Assembly (NCBI GenBank): GCA_017514025.1
Contig: JAFWLB010000002.1
Coordinates: 188,346 to 252,345, forward strand
Direction of reading: 5' to 3'
DNA: 64,000 nt
Source of the DNA: Candidatus Saccharimonadota bacterium
Lineage (GTDB): Bacteria > Patescibacteriota > Saccharimonadia > Saccharimonadales > Saccharimonadaceae
Shown: positions 8,190 through 18,017 of the stretch, piece by piece
Layout of the letters: every line of letters begins with the position of its first letter
Position numbering within the stretch: the first letter of the stretch is position 1
Notes under the pieces: generated by a model
What the model saw: only the letters and a program-made list of their open reading frames with translations
Database searches by the model: none
Told to the model about the DNA's origin: nothing
Made by a program: the position numbers and the translations under genes

Positions 8190-9383
8190 ATGAAGATACT
8201 ATGTGTCAATGCTGGATCGTCATCTTTGAAGTTTCAGCTTTATGAGATGCCGGAAGAGATTTCGATCATCAGTGGCTATGTTGAGAAGATTGGGGCCGAC
8301 GACAGCTTTTATACGATTAAGTATAACGGCGAGAAAGTCGAGAAGCAGACCAAGATCAAGAACCATGCCGATGCAGTCAAAATCATGCTCGATGAGCTGA
8401 TCAACTATGGAGCAGTGGAAGATTTGGCTGAGATCAAGGGCGTGGGCCATCGAGTCCTGCATGGGGGAGAGAAGTACACCGATTCGGTGGTAATCAACGA
8501 GAAGGTGGTGGCCGACATCAAGGAGCTGACGAAGTTGGGGCCTTTGCACCATCCTGGCAATTTAGCAGGAATTAAAGCGATGCAAAAGGCTTTGCCGGAG
8601 GCTACGCAAGTGGCAGTGTTTGACACGGCGTTCCATCATACGATTCCAAAGGTGCAGTATATGTATCCGGTACCGATGGAGTGGTACACCAAATATGGTG
8701 TGCGTAAGTATGGGTTCCATGGGACCAGCCACAAATACATCACGCAAACGATGCAACAGAAGTTGGGCAAAACGGACGTGAACTTGATTATTTGTCACGT
8801 AGGTTCGGGCGCAAGTATCACTGCGGTGAAAAACAGTGAAAGCTATGATACCACAATGGGGTTGACGCCGCTCGATGGCCTGATGATGGGCACAAGGTCT
8901 GGTTCGATTGATCCGTCGATTATCAAATTTGTGATTGATGAGTCGGGGATGACTTATGATGAAGTGGATAACACTTTGAATAAGAAATCCGGATTGCTCG
9001 GGATCTGCGGGTTTAATGATAACCGCGACGTGGAAAGGGCGATTGCTGAAGGCGACGAGGACGCGAAGTTGGCGCTCGATATGTACGTGGACCGGATTGA
9101 TCGCTACATTGCGGAGTATTATCTGGAGCTAGGCGGCAAGGTCGACGCAATCGTGTTTACAGCTGGTGTGCTGGAAAACGGTGCGACTACGCGTGCGGCG
9201 ATCATTGAGGGGTTGGCGCCGCTCGGGATTAAGATTAATCACGAGGTGAACGATGCGATTGCAAGCTTCAAAGAGATCACTAGCGGGATAATCACTGCAG
9301 AGGATTCGACGGTGCCAGTATATGTGGAGCCGACCAACGAAGAAGTGATGATCACGCGTGATGCGTACAAGTTTTGCTCTTAA
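8190..9383 (+). CDS. ackA: Acetate kinase
   Basis: 397 aa, the normal family length. It interconverts acetyl phosphate plus ADP with acetate plus ATP, a substrate-level ATP source in fermenting cells. Family signatures are in order: NAGSSSLKFQL at the N-terminus (phosphate loop), VFDTAFHHTIP, YGFHGTSHKY, HVGSGASITAVK, LDGLMMGTRSGSIDP and FTAGVLENG. An in-frame ATG upstream would add 36 unrelated residues; the start at 8190 is chosen because it follows GGGAG and begins the ASKHA fold. The partner phosphotransacetylase is at 36233, not in the same operon. Confidence 0.96.
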   Translation: MKILCVNAGSSSLKFQLYEMPEEISIISGYVEKIGADDSFYTIKYNGEKVEKQTKIKNHADAVKIMLDELINYGAVEDLAEIKGVGHRVLHGGEKYTDSVVINEKVVADIKELTKLGPLHHPGNLAGIKAMQKALPEATQVAVFDTAFHHTIPKVQYMYPVPMEWYTKYGVRKYGFHGTSHKYITQTMQQKLGKTDVNLIICHVGSGASITAVKNSESYDTTMGLTPLDGLMMGTRSGSIDPSIIKFVIDESGMTYDEVDNTLNKKSGLLGICGFNDNRDVERAIAEGDEDAKLALDMYVDRIDRYIAEYYLELGGKVDAIVFTAGVLENGATTRAAIIEGLAPLGIKINHEVNDAIASFKEITSGIITAEDSTVPVYVEPTNEEVMITRDAYKFCS

Positions 9384-9400
9384 GAGCTGCTTTCCTCAGA

Positions 9401-9428
9401 AAACGCCGGGACAATAGTCTCGGCGTTT
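9401..9428 (+). terminator. Rho-independent terminator after ackA
   Basis: A 12-bp stem (AAACGCCGGGAC with GTCTCGGCGTTT, one G-U pair) and a 4-base loop. The trailing T-run is short. Confidence 0.7.
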
Positions 9429-9452
9429 CTGCTAAATTAAAAATAATTATGG

Positions 9453-9458
9453 TATAAT
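9453..9458 (+). promoter_or_regulatory. -10 box of the prgI-virB4 operon (near-leaderless)
   Basis: TATAAT ends 9 nt before the PrgI ATG and no ribosome site lies between, so the transcript probably starts within 2-3 nt of the start codon. Confidence 0.6.
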
Positions 9459-9467
9459 GTAAAGTAT

Positions 9468-10355
9468 ATGGCGCAATATAAAGTCCCTCAAGACGTTGAG
9501 GCGGATGATAAGTTACTAGGGCCGTTTAGTTTTCGGCAGTTTGTCTATCTTTTGATTGCCGGAGGTTTGATTGCGGTGGCGGTGGGGTTGTTTCAGATAT
9601 TTCCGCTTTTAGCGTTGATACCTTTGCCGCCGGTTTTACTGTTTGCGGCGCTGGCTTTGCCACTGAAAAAAGACCAGCCAATGGAGACGTATTTGGCGGC
9701 GGTGGCTTCGTATTATTTGAAGCCGCGAAATCGGAGGTGGTTGCCGGGTCAGAGGGGGACGACGATTGCGATTATGGCGCCGAAGGTGGTGGACGACCAT
9801 CGGGCGCGAGATATTACGGGAGAAGAGGCGACGCACCGGTTGTCGTTTTTAGCAGATATTGTGGACACGGAAGGGTATGCAATTAAGGGGGCGGGGGCGA
9901 ATCATGTGAATGCGGAGTTGGCGGCGGAGGCGGTGAGGGCGCCGGATATGTTTGAGGCGAAAGGATTTAGCAATTTGCAAAATGCGATTGCGCAAGATGA
10001 GAATGAGCGGCACGAAGAGGCGATTCGGGGGATGAAAGAAGAGATCGCGAAGGTTGAGAGCGAGATGATGATGGGTGGAATAGAAAAAAAATCCGAAAAG
10101 ACGATGTCGGAAGAGACGGTGGCGAGCGCGAAAGTGCAGGGGAAACCGGATTTTGGATCTTCTGTGGTAGTGACACCGGGAGCGCCAGTGGTGGAAAAGC
10201 CCGTGGAAAAGTCCAATAAAGTCGAGACAAAACCGACAAATCCTAGTATAATGGAATTAGCAAATAATACAGATTACTCGGTGGCGACAATCGCGAAAGA
10301 AGCTAATCGTATAAAAGAAAGGGAAGAGGGCGAAGTTTTCATTTCGTTACACTAA
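9468..10355 (+). CDS. PrgI family protein of a type IV secretion-like system
   Basis: 295 aa. Residues 1-90 match the PrgI family: the conserved opening (KVPQDVEADDKLLGPFSFRQ), two membrane helices and the PLKKDQPMETYLAA motif. The rest is a hydrophilic tail with charged and Pro/Val/Lys-rich stretches that looks disordered. PrgI proteins are short inner-membrane parts of Gram-positive-type conjugation or secretion complexes and are usually encoded next to a TraC/VirB4 ATPase, as here (3-bp gap to the next gene). The tail is longer than in typical PrgI proteins. Confidence 0.85.
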   Translation: MAQYKVPQDVEADDKLLGPFSFRQFVYLLIAGGLIAVAVGLFQIFPLLALIPLPPVLLFAALALPLKKDQPMETYLAAVASYYLKPRNRRWLPGQRGTTIAIMAPKVVDDHRARDITGEEATHRLSFLADIVDTEGYAIKGAGANHVNAELAAEAVRAPDMFEAKGFSNLQNAIAQDENERHEEAIRGMKEEIAKVESEMMMGGIEKKSEKTMSEETVASAKVQGKPDFGSSVVVTPGAPVVEKPVEKSNKVETKPTNPSIMELANNTDYSVATIAKEANRIKEREEGEVFISLH

Positions 10356-10358
10356 GGT

Positions 10359-11369
10359 ATGAATCCACAACAGATGCAACAACCACAGATGATAATGCCG
10401 CAAGGGCAGGTGCCGCAGCAGCCACAGGTGATGATGCCTGGGCAGCAAATGGCTGGGCAGCAAATGGCTGGGCAGATGCCAATGCAAGGGCAACAGATGC
10501 CGGTGCAAGGTCAGCAAATGCCTGGGCAGCAGATGATGGGTCAGCAGATGCCGGCGCAAAATCCGAATGCGGCGGGGATGGGGGCGGCAGCAATGCAGGC
10601 GCAGAAGATGGTGCCGGTTTCTCCGAATAAGGACAATCCGTTGTCGACACAGGCGACGTTATTGATTTCGGAGCTGAGGGACAATGTGGTGATTATGAAA
10701 GATGGGTCTTTCCGAGCAGTGGTGGCGTGTAAGTCGATTAACTTTGACCTGATGAGCGAAATGGAGCGAGAAGGGGTGGAATATTCGTATCAGAACTTTT
10801 TGAATTCGTTGAAATTTACGACGCAGATTTTGGTGCGAAGCCAGCGAGTGGATATTGGGCCATATATTGAGAGGCTGTCAGAGATTCGGCGAAATAATGA
10901 TAATATGCTCCTAGGAGTGTTGATGGACGATTATATCAACTTCATTGATATTTTGTCGCAAGAGGCGAATATTATGGACAAGTCGTTCTTTATCATTGTG
11001 CCGTATTATACTTCGGCGGAGGTAGAGAAAGATTTGCAACAGACGAAGAATTTCTTTAAGACTTTTTCAAAGTCGAAGGGGCCGGAAGTGACGAAGATTG
11101 ACCGAGCGACTTATGACAAGGCTTTGACGGAGTTGACTAACCGAGTGGATTCGGTGATGTCGGGTCTATTTCAGATTGGGATTCATTCGGTGCGATTGAA
11201 TACAAAGGAATTGGCGGAGCTTTATTATAACTTCAATAATCCGGATACGGCGGTGAGGGAGCCTTTGGTTGATTTTTCGAAATTGGCGACGATGTATGTG
11301 AAGAAAGGGACGCAGCCGCAAGAGGGGCAGACAGGAATGGAAAATAATGGAGGGCAGGTAAATGGCTAG
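10359..11369 (+). CDS. TraC-like N-terminal component of a split VirB4
   Basis: 336 aa. Residues 1-85 are low complexity, with repeated units such as GQQMAGQQM and GQQMPGQQM rich in Gln, Met, Pro and Gly. From residue ~90 the protein matches the N-terminal domain of TraC/VirB4-type proteins (LLISELRDNVVIMKDGSFRAVVACKSINFDLM). It lacks a Walker A motif. It overlaps the virB4 ATPase gene by 8 bp, so the two are probably co-translated and act together as a two-part VirB4. The Met/Gln repeats are unusual and may be a flexible or membrane-proximal tether. Confidence 0.75.
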   Translation: MNPQQMQQPQMIMPQGQVPQQPQVMMPGQQMAGQQMAGQMPMQGQQMPVQGQQMPGQQMMGQQMPAQNPNAAGMGAAAMQAQKMVPVSPNKDNPLSTQATLLISELRDNVVIMKDGSFRAVVACKSINFDLMSEMEREGVEYSYQNFLNSLKFTTQILVRSQRVDIGPYIERLSEIRRNNDNMLLGVLMDDYINFIDILSQEANIMDKSFFIIVPYYTSAEVEKDLQQTKNFFKTFSKSKGPEVTKIDRATYDKALTELTNRVDSVMSGLFQIGIHSVRLNTKELAELYYNFNNPDTAVREPLVDFSKLATMYVKKGTQPQEGQTGMENNGGQVNG

Positions 11370-13185
11370 AAAGAAACAGCAGCAATTGACGGCGGCGCAG
11401 ATTGCGGCGCAGAATGAGGCGATGGAGTCGGCGGAAATCCAGCGAGCGTTCGAGCAAGGGACGAATACGCTGAGGGATTTGATTTCGCCGTCGGCGATTG
11501 AGATTCATTCGGATTATTTTCGGTTAGGGAATAAATACGGGCGGACTTTGTATGTTTATGGGTATCCGCGCTCGATTTATACGGGATGGTTGTCGCCGAT
11601 TATTAATATTGATGAAGTGATTGACGTGTCGATGTATATTTATCCGGTGGAATCGGCGGTGGTGATGAAGAATCTTAGAACGAAAGCGACGCAGCTTGAG
11701 GCGTCGATGAATTTGAATATGGAAAAAGGCAAGGTGCGGGATCCGGAGCTAGAGGCGGCTTTACAAGATACGGAGGAGTTGCGAGATCAGCTGCAGGTGG
11801 GGGCGGAGAAGTTTTTCCGGTTTGGACTATATATTACGTTGTGGGCGGATTCTTTGGATGAGATGAAGTTTGTGCAACAAAAGATTGAAACGATTTTTGG
11901 GCAGCAGATGGTGTTTTCGAAAGTAGCGAACTCGCAACAGGAGCAGGGGCTAAATTCAATTATGCCGCAGTGTATGGATCAGTTGCAGATTCGGCGGAAC
12001 ATGAATACGGGGGCGATTTCGACTTCTTTCCCGTTTACGTCGGCAGATTTGACGCAAGATAAGGGGATTTTGTACGGGATTAACATGCATAATAACGGGT
12101 TGGTGATTTTTGACAGATTTTCGCTGGAGAATGCGAACATGGTGGTGTTTGCAAAGTCTGGTGCGGGTAAATCGTTCACGGTAAAGTTAGAGGCTTTGCG
12201 TTCGATGATGGTGGGGGCGGAGATTTTGATTATTGATCCGGAAAATGAGTATCAGAAGTTGTGTGATGCGGTAGGCGGGTCGTATATTCGGTTGTCGCTG
12301 AACTCGGACGTGCGGATAAATCCGTTTGATTTGCCAAAGGTGGTAGATTCGGAAGATGCGAACGATGCCCTCAGAGCTAATTTGGTGACTTTGCACGGCT
12401 TGTTTAGATTGATGTTGGGTGGAAACACCGGAGCAGGGGGTAGTGTAGTGCCGGCTTTGACAGCGAACGAAGAAGCGGATCTTGACCAGGCTTTGATTGA
12501 TACGTATGCGAGAGCGGGGATTACTTCGGATCCGTTGACACATCAGTCGACGCCGCCGACGATTGCGAATTTGTATGATACGTTACTGCACATGGGGGGA
12601 TCGGGTCCGCAGCTAGCGCAGAGACTACGTAAATATACGACCGGGACGTTTGCAGGGATTTTCTCGCAGCAGAGTAATATTGAAATTAATAACCAGATGG
12701 TGGTGTTTAATATTCGGGATCTTGAAGATGAGCTGCGGCCGGTGGCGATGTATATTGTGTTGTCACATATTTGGAATATTGTGCGGGCGGAGCAGAAGAA
12801 ACGACTTTTGATTGTGGATGAGGCGTGGCAGTTGATGCAACACGAAGATTCGGCGAATTTTTTGTTTTCTCTCGCGAAGCGGGCGCGAAAATACTATTTG
12901 GGTTTGACGACGATTACGCAGGACGTGGAAGATTTTATGGGTTCGAAGATGGGACGGGCGATTGTGGGGAACTCGTCGATGCAACTACTTTTGAAACAGT
13001 CGGTATCGGCGGTGGATGTTTTGTCGGACGTGTTTAAATTGACGGAAGAGGAAAAGCGGCGGTTGTCGAATTTCCCGGTGGGGCAGGGGCTGTTCTTCGC
13101 TGGACCGAATCATGTGCATATTCAGATTATTGCGTCGGAAACGGAAGAGGGGCTGATTACAACGAATCCAGGTGGCGTTAATTAG
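11362..13185 (+). CDS. virB4: VirB4/TraC-type secretion ATPase
   Basis: 607 aa. The C-terminal ATPase carries Walker A (KSGAGKSFT, near residue 266) and Walker B (LLIVDEAWQLM, near residue 483), followed by TTITQDVEDF. VirB4 energises pilus assembly and substrate transfer at the inner membrane. There is no relaxase or VirD4 coupling gene in the window, so this looks like the chromosomal secretion or pilus system typical of the lineage rather than a conjugative plasmid. Its stop codon lies inside the CIRCE operator of dnaJ. Confidence 0.9.
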   Translation: MARKKQQQLTAAQIAAQNEAMESAEIQRAFEQGTNTLRDLISPSAIEIHSDYFRLGNKYGRTLYVYGYPRSIYTGWLSPIINIDEVIDVSMYIYPVESAVVMKNLRTKATQLEASMNLNMEKGKVRDPELEAALQDTEELRDQLQVGAEKFFRFGLYITLWADSLDEMKFVQQKIETIFGQQMVFSKVANSQQEQGLNSIMPQCMDQLQIRRNMNTGAISTSFPFTSADLTQDKGILYGINMHNNGLVIFDRFSLENANMVVFAKSGAGKSFTVKLEALRSMMVGAEILIIDPENEYQKLCDAVGGSYIRLSLNSDVRINPFDLPKVVDSEDANDALRANLVTLHGLFRLMLGGNTGAGGSVVPALTANEEADLDQALIDTYARAGITSDPLTHQSTPPTIANLYDTLLHMGGSGPQLAQRLRKYTTGTFAGIFSQQSNIEINNQMVVFNIRDLEDELRPVAMYIVLSHIWNIVRAEQKKRLLIVDEAWQLMQHEDSANFLFSLAKRARKYYLGLTTITQDVEDFMGSKMGRAIVGNSSMQLLLKQSVSAVDVLSDVFKLTEEEKRRLSNFPVGQGLFFAGPNHVHIQIIASETEEGLITTNPGGVN

Positions 13186-13208
13186 CACTCTTGTGTTTTG
13201 AGTGCTAG
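13182..13208. promoter_or_regulatory. CIRCE operator and dnaJ promoter
   Basis: TTAGCACTC, 9 nt, GAGTGCTAG: a near-perfect CIRCE inverted repeat, the HrcA binding site. It overlaps a TTGTGT-17-TATAAT promoter (13191-13219), so bound HrcA would block polymerase. The first half overlaps the end of virB4. A matching element sits at dnaK. Confidence 0.9.
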
Positions 13209-13229
13209 TGGGGTATAATAGATTGTATT

Positions 13230-14147
13230 ATGGCTGGTAAACGTGATTATTATGAAGTTTTAGGGGTTTCGAAATCGGCATCGGATGATGAGATTAAAAA
13301 AGCTTACCGGAAGTTGGCGGTAAAATATCACCCGGACAAAAATCCAGGAGATAAGGAAGCCGAAGCAAAATTTAAAGAGATAAATGAGGCGCACGATGTG
13401 CTGGCGGACAAACAGAAACGGGCGAGATATGACCAGTTTGGGCACGCGGGAGTAGGAGGTGCGGGTGGGAATCCGTTTTCGGGAGGGGGAGCTGGGGGGC
13501 CGTTTGGCGGGTTTGACTTTGGGGGACAAACGTTTAACTTTGATTTTGGCGGGGGCGGAGCGTTTGACGATATTTTGGGAAGTATTTTTGGATTTGGCGG
13601 GCCGGGGTCGCGAAGGCCGCGGAGAGGGGCAGATTATCAAACGTCGGTGACACTGGATTTTGAAGAAGCGATTTTTGGAACGACGAAGAAAGTGTCGGTG
13701 AACGGGACGGAGTTAAAAGTGAAGATTCCGGCGGGAATTGACGACGGGATGAGCATACGTTTGCGTGGCAAAGGCGGGCCGGCACCAGAGGGTGGTGCGG
13801 AGCCAGGAGATTTGTATGTGCGAGTGCGAGTGAAGTCGCACAAGCATTTGACGCGAGAGGGAGCGATTATTTTGTCCGAGGAGAAGATTAGTATGGTGGA
13901 TGCGGCACTGGGGTGTGAAATCGAAGTGGAGACGGTGGACGGAACGGTGACGATGAAAGTGCCGGCGGGGACGCAAGCTGGAACGCCGTTTAAGCTGTCT
14001 GGACATGGAGTACCGTTTCGGAATGATGGTGATAGGGGGCCACATATTGTGACGGTGATTGTAGAAACGCCGCGGAATTTGTCGCGTAAACAGAAAGAAT
14101 TGTTGGAAGAATTTCGGAACGCGAAAAAGCGGGGATTGTTTCGATAA
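13230..14147 (+). CDS. dnaJ: DnaJ-type co-chaperone without zinc finger (CbpA-like)
   Basis: 305 aa. The J domain spans residues 1-70 with the catalytic HPD in [15 protein letters not shown] Gly/Phe-rich linker (to ~125) and a C-terminal substrate-binding region ([14 protein letters not shown]) follow. The CxxCxGxG zinc repeats of classical DnaJ are absent, so it is a type II/CbpA-like protein. It stimulates DnaK (37074) ATPase and delivers clients. The -10 box ends 10 nt before ATG, so the message is nearly leaderless. Heat control by HrcA is expected from the CIRCE element. Confidence 0.9.
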   Translation: MAGKRDYYEVLGVSKSASDDEIKKAYRKLAVKYHPDKNPGDKEAEAKFKEINEAHDVLADKQKRARYDQFGHAGVGGAGGNPFSGGGAGGPFGGFDFGGQTFNFDFGGGGAFDDILGSIFGFGGPGSRRPRRGADYQTSVTLDFEEAIFGTTKKVSVNGTELKVKIPAGIDDGMSIRLRGKGGPAPEGGAEPGDLYVRVRVKSHKHLTREGAIILSEEKISMVDAALGCEIEVETVDGTVTMKVPAGTQAGTPFKLSGHGVPFRNDGDRGPHIVTVIVETPRNLSRKQKELLEEFRNAKKRGLFR

Positions 14148-14156
14148 TTTAATTTG

Positions 14157-14375
14157 CTAGGCGGCTAGGCGCATTTCTACTAGTCCGGTGCTGGTGTTGC
14201 GAACAATGAGATCTACGCCGTTGGAGGAGCGTTCGATTTTATGGGTGACCCAGCCAGATGAGTTTCGCACAACTAAAGTGTTTGATACTAGACTGCCCTC
14301 AATGTAGGATGATGACCCATCTGGGGCGCGATAGATGATACCGTTTGCTAGTAACATCTCTTGTAATTTACCCAT
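14157..14375 (-). CDS. Small hypothetical protein, 72 aa
   Basis: Not recognised. The protein has an N-terminal helix (MGKLQEMLLANG) followed by what look like repeated short beta strands (SYIEGSLVSNTLVVRN, VTHKIERSSNGVDLIVRN), suggesting a small all-beta domain. The gene is supported by a strong GGAGGT site and by a promoter TTGCAT-17-TAAACT on the same strand (near 14407-14435). It converges on dnaJ with a 9-bp gap. Confidence 0.6.
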   Translation of the reverse strand: MGKLQEMLLANGIIYRAPDGSSSYIEGSLVSNTLVVRNSSGWVTHKIERSSNGVDLIVRNTSTGLVEMRLAA

Positions 14376-14568
14376 TTTACCTCCACATTTAAAAAATAAC
14401 TAAACTCATTTTTAGTTTACGACGGGTGATGCAAAAATGCAAGCATGACTGATTTATTTTTCTTAAATTTTGTGATATAATGGAGAGTGGAATATTATAA
14501 TTTGATGTTTATTTGTTACACCGCTGGTATAGAGAAAAATACCGGCAAAAACAATTAGAAAGGTTAGT

Positions 14569-16086
14569 ATGGAAATAGTAATTCCAATTATTGCCGCCGT
14601 AGTGGGTGTTGCTGCTGGGGCTGGCGGGATTTTTGCGTATAATAAAAGTAAAGAGAACGGGGGAAAGGATAAGGCTGACGATTTGGTGCGAAAGGCAAAG
14701 CGAGAGGCGTCGGATATTGTGTTGGCTGCGAAAAAAGAAGCGGCAGCAGTGACCGAAAAAAATCAGAGAGAAGAGAACGAGCGGCGACGGGAATGGAAGA
14801 AGACGGAGAATCGGTTGGCAGAGCGGGAGACGACATTGGATGCGAAGTTGGACCAGCTAGAAAAAAAGTCGGATAAGTTGAATAAGGAGACGCGCGAGAT
14901 TGAAGATTTGAAAAATGAGATCAAGGATATCCGGACGAAGCAACACGAGAAGTTGGAGAAGATTGCGGGGCTGTCGAAGGCGGATGCGCGCGACAAACTA
15001 ATGAAGATGACCGAGCATGACATTCGACAAGATTTGGTGGGGTTGGTGGCGAAAGAACAACGAGAGACTCAACACGATGTGGATGAGGCGGCACAGGCGA
15101 TGCTGCTCACAGCGATGGAACGGATGTCTTCGGAAGTGACGGCAGATCGGACGGTGACGGCTTTGAAGTTGCCAGATGATGATATGAAGGGGCGGATTAT
15201 TGGTAAAGAAGGGCGAAATATCCAGGCGTTGCAACGAGCGACGGGTGTGGACGTGATGGTGGACGATACGCCGGGGATGGTGGTGCTTTCTTCATTTGAC
15301 CCGATTCGGCGGCAGGTAGCGCGGTATGCTTTGGAACGACTGATGAAGGACGGGCGAATTAACCCGGCGTCGATCGAGGCGGCGGTGGCAAAAGCTGAGA
15401 AGGAAATTGAGAAAGAAGTGGTGCGAGCTGGTGAGGATGCGGTGCGCGAAGTAGGGATTGTGGGGATCCCGCGGGAGTTGGTACATCTTTTGGGCGAGCT
15501 GAAGTTCCGGACTTCGTATGGGCAGAATGTTTTGCTCCATTCGATTGAGATGGCGCATGTGGCAGGGATGATTGCGGAAGAAATTGGAGCGGACAAGCGG
15601 ATTGCGAAAACGGCGGCCTTGATGCATGATATGGGTAAAGCGGTGACGCACAAAATTGAGGGGAAGCATGCGGATATTGGGGCGGAGCTAGCGAAGAAAT
15701 ATGGAATGCCGGATGAGGTAGTACATGCGATTGCAGCACATCACAATGATATTGAACCAACTACGCCAGAAGCGATTATTGTGAAGATTTGTGATGCGAT
15801 GTCTGCTGCTCGTCCGGGGGCACGGAATATTTCAGCAGAGAACTTTGCGGAACGGATGAAAGATTTGGAAAATATCGCAACGTCGTTCCCGGGGATTGAT
15901 AAAGCTTATGCGATTTCGGCAGGACGCGAGATTCGGGTGATTGTGGAACCGAAGCAGATTGATGACCTTTCGGCGCTAAAGTTGGCACGGGATATTGCGA
16001 ATAAGATTGAGGCGACGATGAGCTATCCGGGGGTGATTAAGGTGAATGTGATAAGAGAGACGCGCGCAGTGGAGTATGCGAAATAG
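14569..16086 (+). CDS. rny: Ribonuclease Y
   Basis: 505 aa, the usual length. An N-terminal membrane anchor (residues 3-24) is followed by a long charged coiled coil (~30-150), a KH RNA-binding domain with GRIIGKEGRNIQ (~205) and an HD phosphohydrolase domain with catalytic HD in MHDMGKAV (~352) and HHNDIEP. RNase Y starts mRNA turnover at the membrane. TATAAT lies near 14475 and the leader is ~85 nt, one of the longer ones in the window, with a small hairpin (CCGCTGGTAT..ATACCGG). GAAAGG precedes the ATG. Confidence 0.95.
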   Translation: MEIVIPIIAAVVGVAAGAGGIFAYNKSKENGGKDKADDLVRKAKREASDIVLAAKKEAAAVTEKNQREENERRREWKKTENRLAERETTLDAKLDQLEKKSDKLNKETREIEDLKNEIKDIRTKQHEKLEKIAGLSKADARDKLMKMTEHDIRQDLVGLVAKEQRETQHDVDEAAQAMLLTAMERMSSEVTADRTVTALKLPDDDMKGRIIGKEGRNIQALQRATGVDVMVDDTPGMVVLSSFDPIRRQVARYALERLMKDGRINPASIEAAVAKAEKEIEKEVVRAGEDAVREVGIVGIPRELVHLLGELKFRTSYGQNVLLHSIEMAHVAGMIAEEIGADKRIAKTAALMHDMGKAVTHKIEGKHADIGAELAKKYGMPDEVVHAIAAHHNDIEPTTPEAIIVKICDAMSAARPGARNISAENFAERMKDLENIATSFPGIDKAYAISAGREIRVIVEPKQIDDLSALKLARDIANKIEATMSYPGVIKVNVIRETRAVEYAK

Positions 16087-16110
16087 TTTTTTAAAATGTA
16101 GGACTGAACT

Positions 16111-16836
16111 ATGAAAAACATTGTAGAGATAAAAAAATTTAAGATGCAGTTTGGGCGAAAAACCGTAATTAAGGATCTTAGCTTTGAGGTGCGAGAAGGA
16201 GAGATCTTTGGGTTCCTAGGCTCAAACGGGTCGGGCAAAACGACGACGGTGCGAACTTTGTTGGGGCTTTATCAGCCGACGAGTGGAGAGCTATTGATTG
16301 CCGGGAAGAAGTTTGATCCGGAAGATACTAGTGTGGTCGTGGGGTATTTGCCGGAGGAGCGGGGGCTTTATCGGAAAGAATCAGTGATTGACACGATGGT
16401 GTATTTTGGCGAGCTGAAGGGTTTGCGGAATGCTAGAGAATGGTCGCTTAAATATCTGAAGCGAGTAGGACTTTTGGACAAAGCTGATGAGAGAGTAGAA
16501 AAATTGTCGGGTGGACAACAACAGAAAATACAGCTAGGGATTACGATTATGAATAATCCGAAATTGCTGATTTTGGATGAGCCGACGAAGGGTTTTGATC
16601 CGGTAAACCGAAGGCTTTTGATGGATATTATCGATGAAGAACATAAGAAGGGTTGTGCAATTATTATGATTACGCATTATATGGATGAAGTGGAACGGTT
16701 GTGTGACCGGGCGATTTTGTTGAAAGATGGAGTAGCTCGAGCTTATGGTGAAATTAAAGCGATTAGAAAAGAGTTTGGCGGTAAATCGCTAGACCAAATT
16801 TTTATCGATGTGTATGGGGAGGCAGAAAATGAATAA
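16111..16836 (+). CDS. ABC transporter ATP-binding protein (NatA-like)
   Basis: 241 aa nucleotide-binding subunit. Walker A is GSNGSGKTT (~residue 38), the signature is LSGGQQQK (~132), Walker B is LLILDEPTKGFDP, and the switch histidine lies in ITHYMDE. The C-terminal extension after ~215 fits the ABC-2 export type. It overlaps its permease gene by 8 bp, so the pair forms one exporter. Substrate unknown; the NatAB family exports sodium, but others export drugs or lipids. Confidence 0.9.
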   Translation: MKNIVEIKKFKMQFGRKTVIKDLSFEVREGEIFGFLGSNGSGKTTTVRTLLGLYQPTSGELLIAGKKFDPEDTSVVVGYLPEERGLYRKESVIDTMVYFGELKGLRNAREWSLKYLKRVGLLDKADERVEKLSGGQQQKIQLGITIMNNPKLLILDEPTKGFDPVNRRLLMDIIDEEHKKGCAIIMITHYMDEVERLCDRAILLKDGVARAYGEIKAIRKEFGGKSLDQIFIDVYGEAENE

Positions 16837-18016
16837 ACCGATTTTGAAAGTTACTAAATTTGAAATAATACGACAACTGAAGAAACCGTCGTTTTGGGTG
16901 GCGGTGTTGGCGATGCCGGTATTGATAGGGATAGGTTTAATTATTAGTGTGGTGGCGAGTGCGCCACAGGAAGCGACGACAATAAGTGATGACACTAAGA
17001 TTGCGATTACGGATGAGGCGGGGATTATACCAAAAGATAATCCGTTTGCTCTGTATGCGACGAAGGATGAGGGAATTGAAGCAGTAAAGGAAAATCAAGT
17101 AGATTTATATTATTATATTCCGGCGGATTTTACGGAGACGAAGAAAGTAGAGGCTTATCGGATTCAAAATGGACTAGGATTGTTTGACCAGCAGACGGAG
17201 GCTCTGAAGGGGATTTTGGCGGGGTATGTTGAGAAGGAGGTAACGGATTTGGAAACTTTGGCTCTGACCGGAGGGTATGCAATAGAGGATATTAAATTCA
17301 CTTCAGATGGGGAAATATCAAATGCAATGGGCAAGGCGATCGTGCCGGCGGTGTTTGTGATAGCGTTCTTTATCTTTGTTTGTGTGTTTGGCAATCGGAT
17401 GTTGATGACGGTAGTAGAGGAAAAAGAAAATCGAGTGAGTGAAATGATTTTGACGGCGGTATCATCTAAACATTTGATTATTGGAAAGATTTTGGCGCTT
17501 TTGGCGCTGGGGATGATTCAGATATTGGCGTTATTTGTGCCGCTGGTGATTTTTATGATAGCGAATAGCGGAAATGAAATGATGAGCGCAATAATGAGTA
17601 TGATAGTGATTGATCCTGTAACTTTGATTATTTGCGTGGCGTTGTTTATCTTTTCGATCTTGCTGTTTGCGGGATTTTGTACGTATATTGGGGCAATTAC
17701 GCCCACGGCGAAAGATGCGGCGCAGTTTATCGGGCCGATTATCATTGGCGTGGTGCTGCCGCTGTATTTTATGCAATTAATGCTAAGTGGAGAAGTAAAT
17801 GGGTTGGTGGAGTTTTTGACTTATTTCCCATTTTCGGCGCCGATTGCTTTGATGGGGAGAGTGGCGGTAGGTTCGATTAGCACGACTGGGTTGATTATTG
17901 GGATTGTGGAACTGGCGGTGTTGTCTGTAGTGGTGGTGAGAGCGACGGTGGTATCATTCCAGAAAAATGCAATTAATTTTTCGGTGGCTTTGCCGAAGTT
18001 TTTGAAGAAGGGTTGA
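16829..18016 (+). CDS. ABC-2 type permease (NatB-like)
   Basis: 395 aa. One N-terminal membrane helix (residues ~25-47), a large extracytoplasmic loop of ~130 residues, then five to six C-terminal helices: the ABC-2 export permease layout. EEKENRVSEMILTAVSSKHLIIGK is the conserved coupling-helix motif of the family. The start at 16829 is preferred because GGGGAGG lies just upstream; an earlier ATG would add seven residues. It pairs with the ATPase encoded immediately upstream. Confidence 0.88.
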   Translation: MNKPILKVTKFEIIRQLKKPSFWVAVLAMPVLIGIGLIISVVASAPQEATTISDDTKIAITDEAGIIPKDNPFALYATKDEGIEAVKENQVDLYYYIPADFTETKKVEAYRIQNGLGLFDQQTEALKGILAGYVEKEVTDLETLALTGGYAIEDIKFTSDGEISNAMGKAIVPAVFVIAFFIFVCVFGNRMLMTVVEEKENRVSEMILTAVSSKHLIIGKILALLALGMIQILALFVPLVIFMIANSGNEMMSAIMSMIVIDPVTLIICVALFIFSILLFAGFCTYIGAITPTAKDAAQFIGPIIIGVVLPLYFMQLMLSGEVNGLVEFLTYFPFSAPIALMGRVAVGSISTTGLIIGIVELAVLSVVVVRATVVSFQKNAINFSVALPKFLKKG

Positions 18017-18017
18017 T

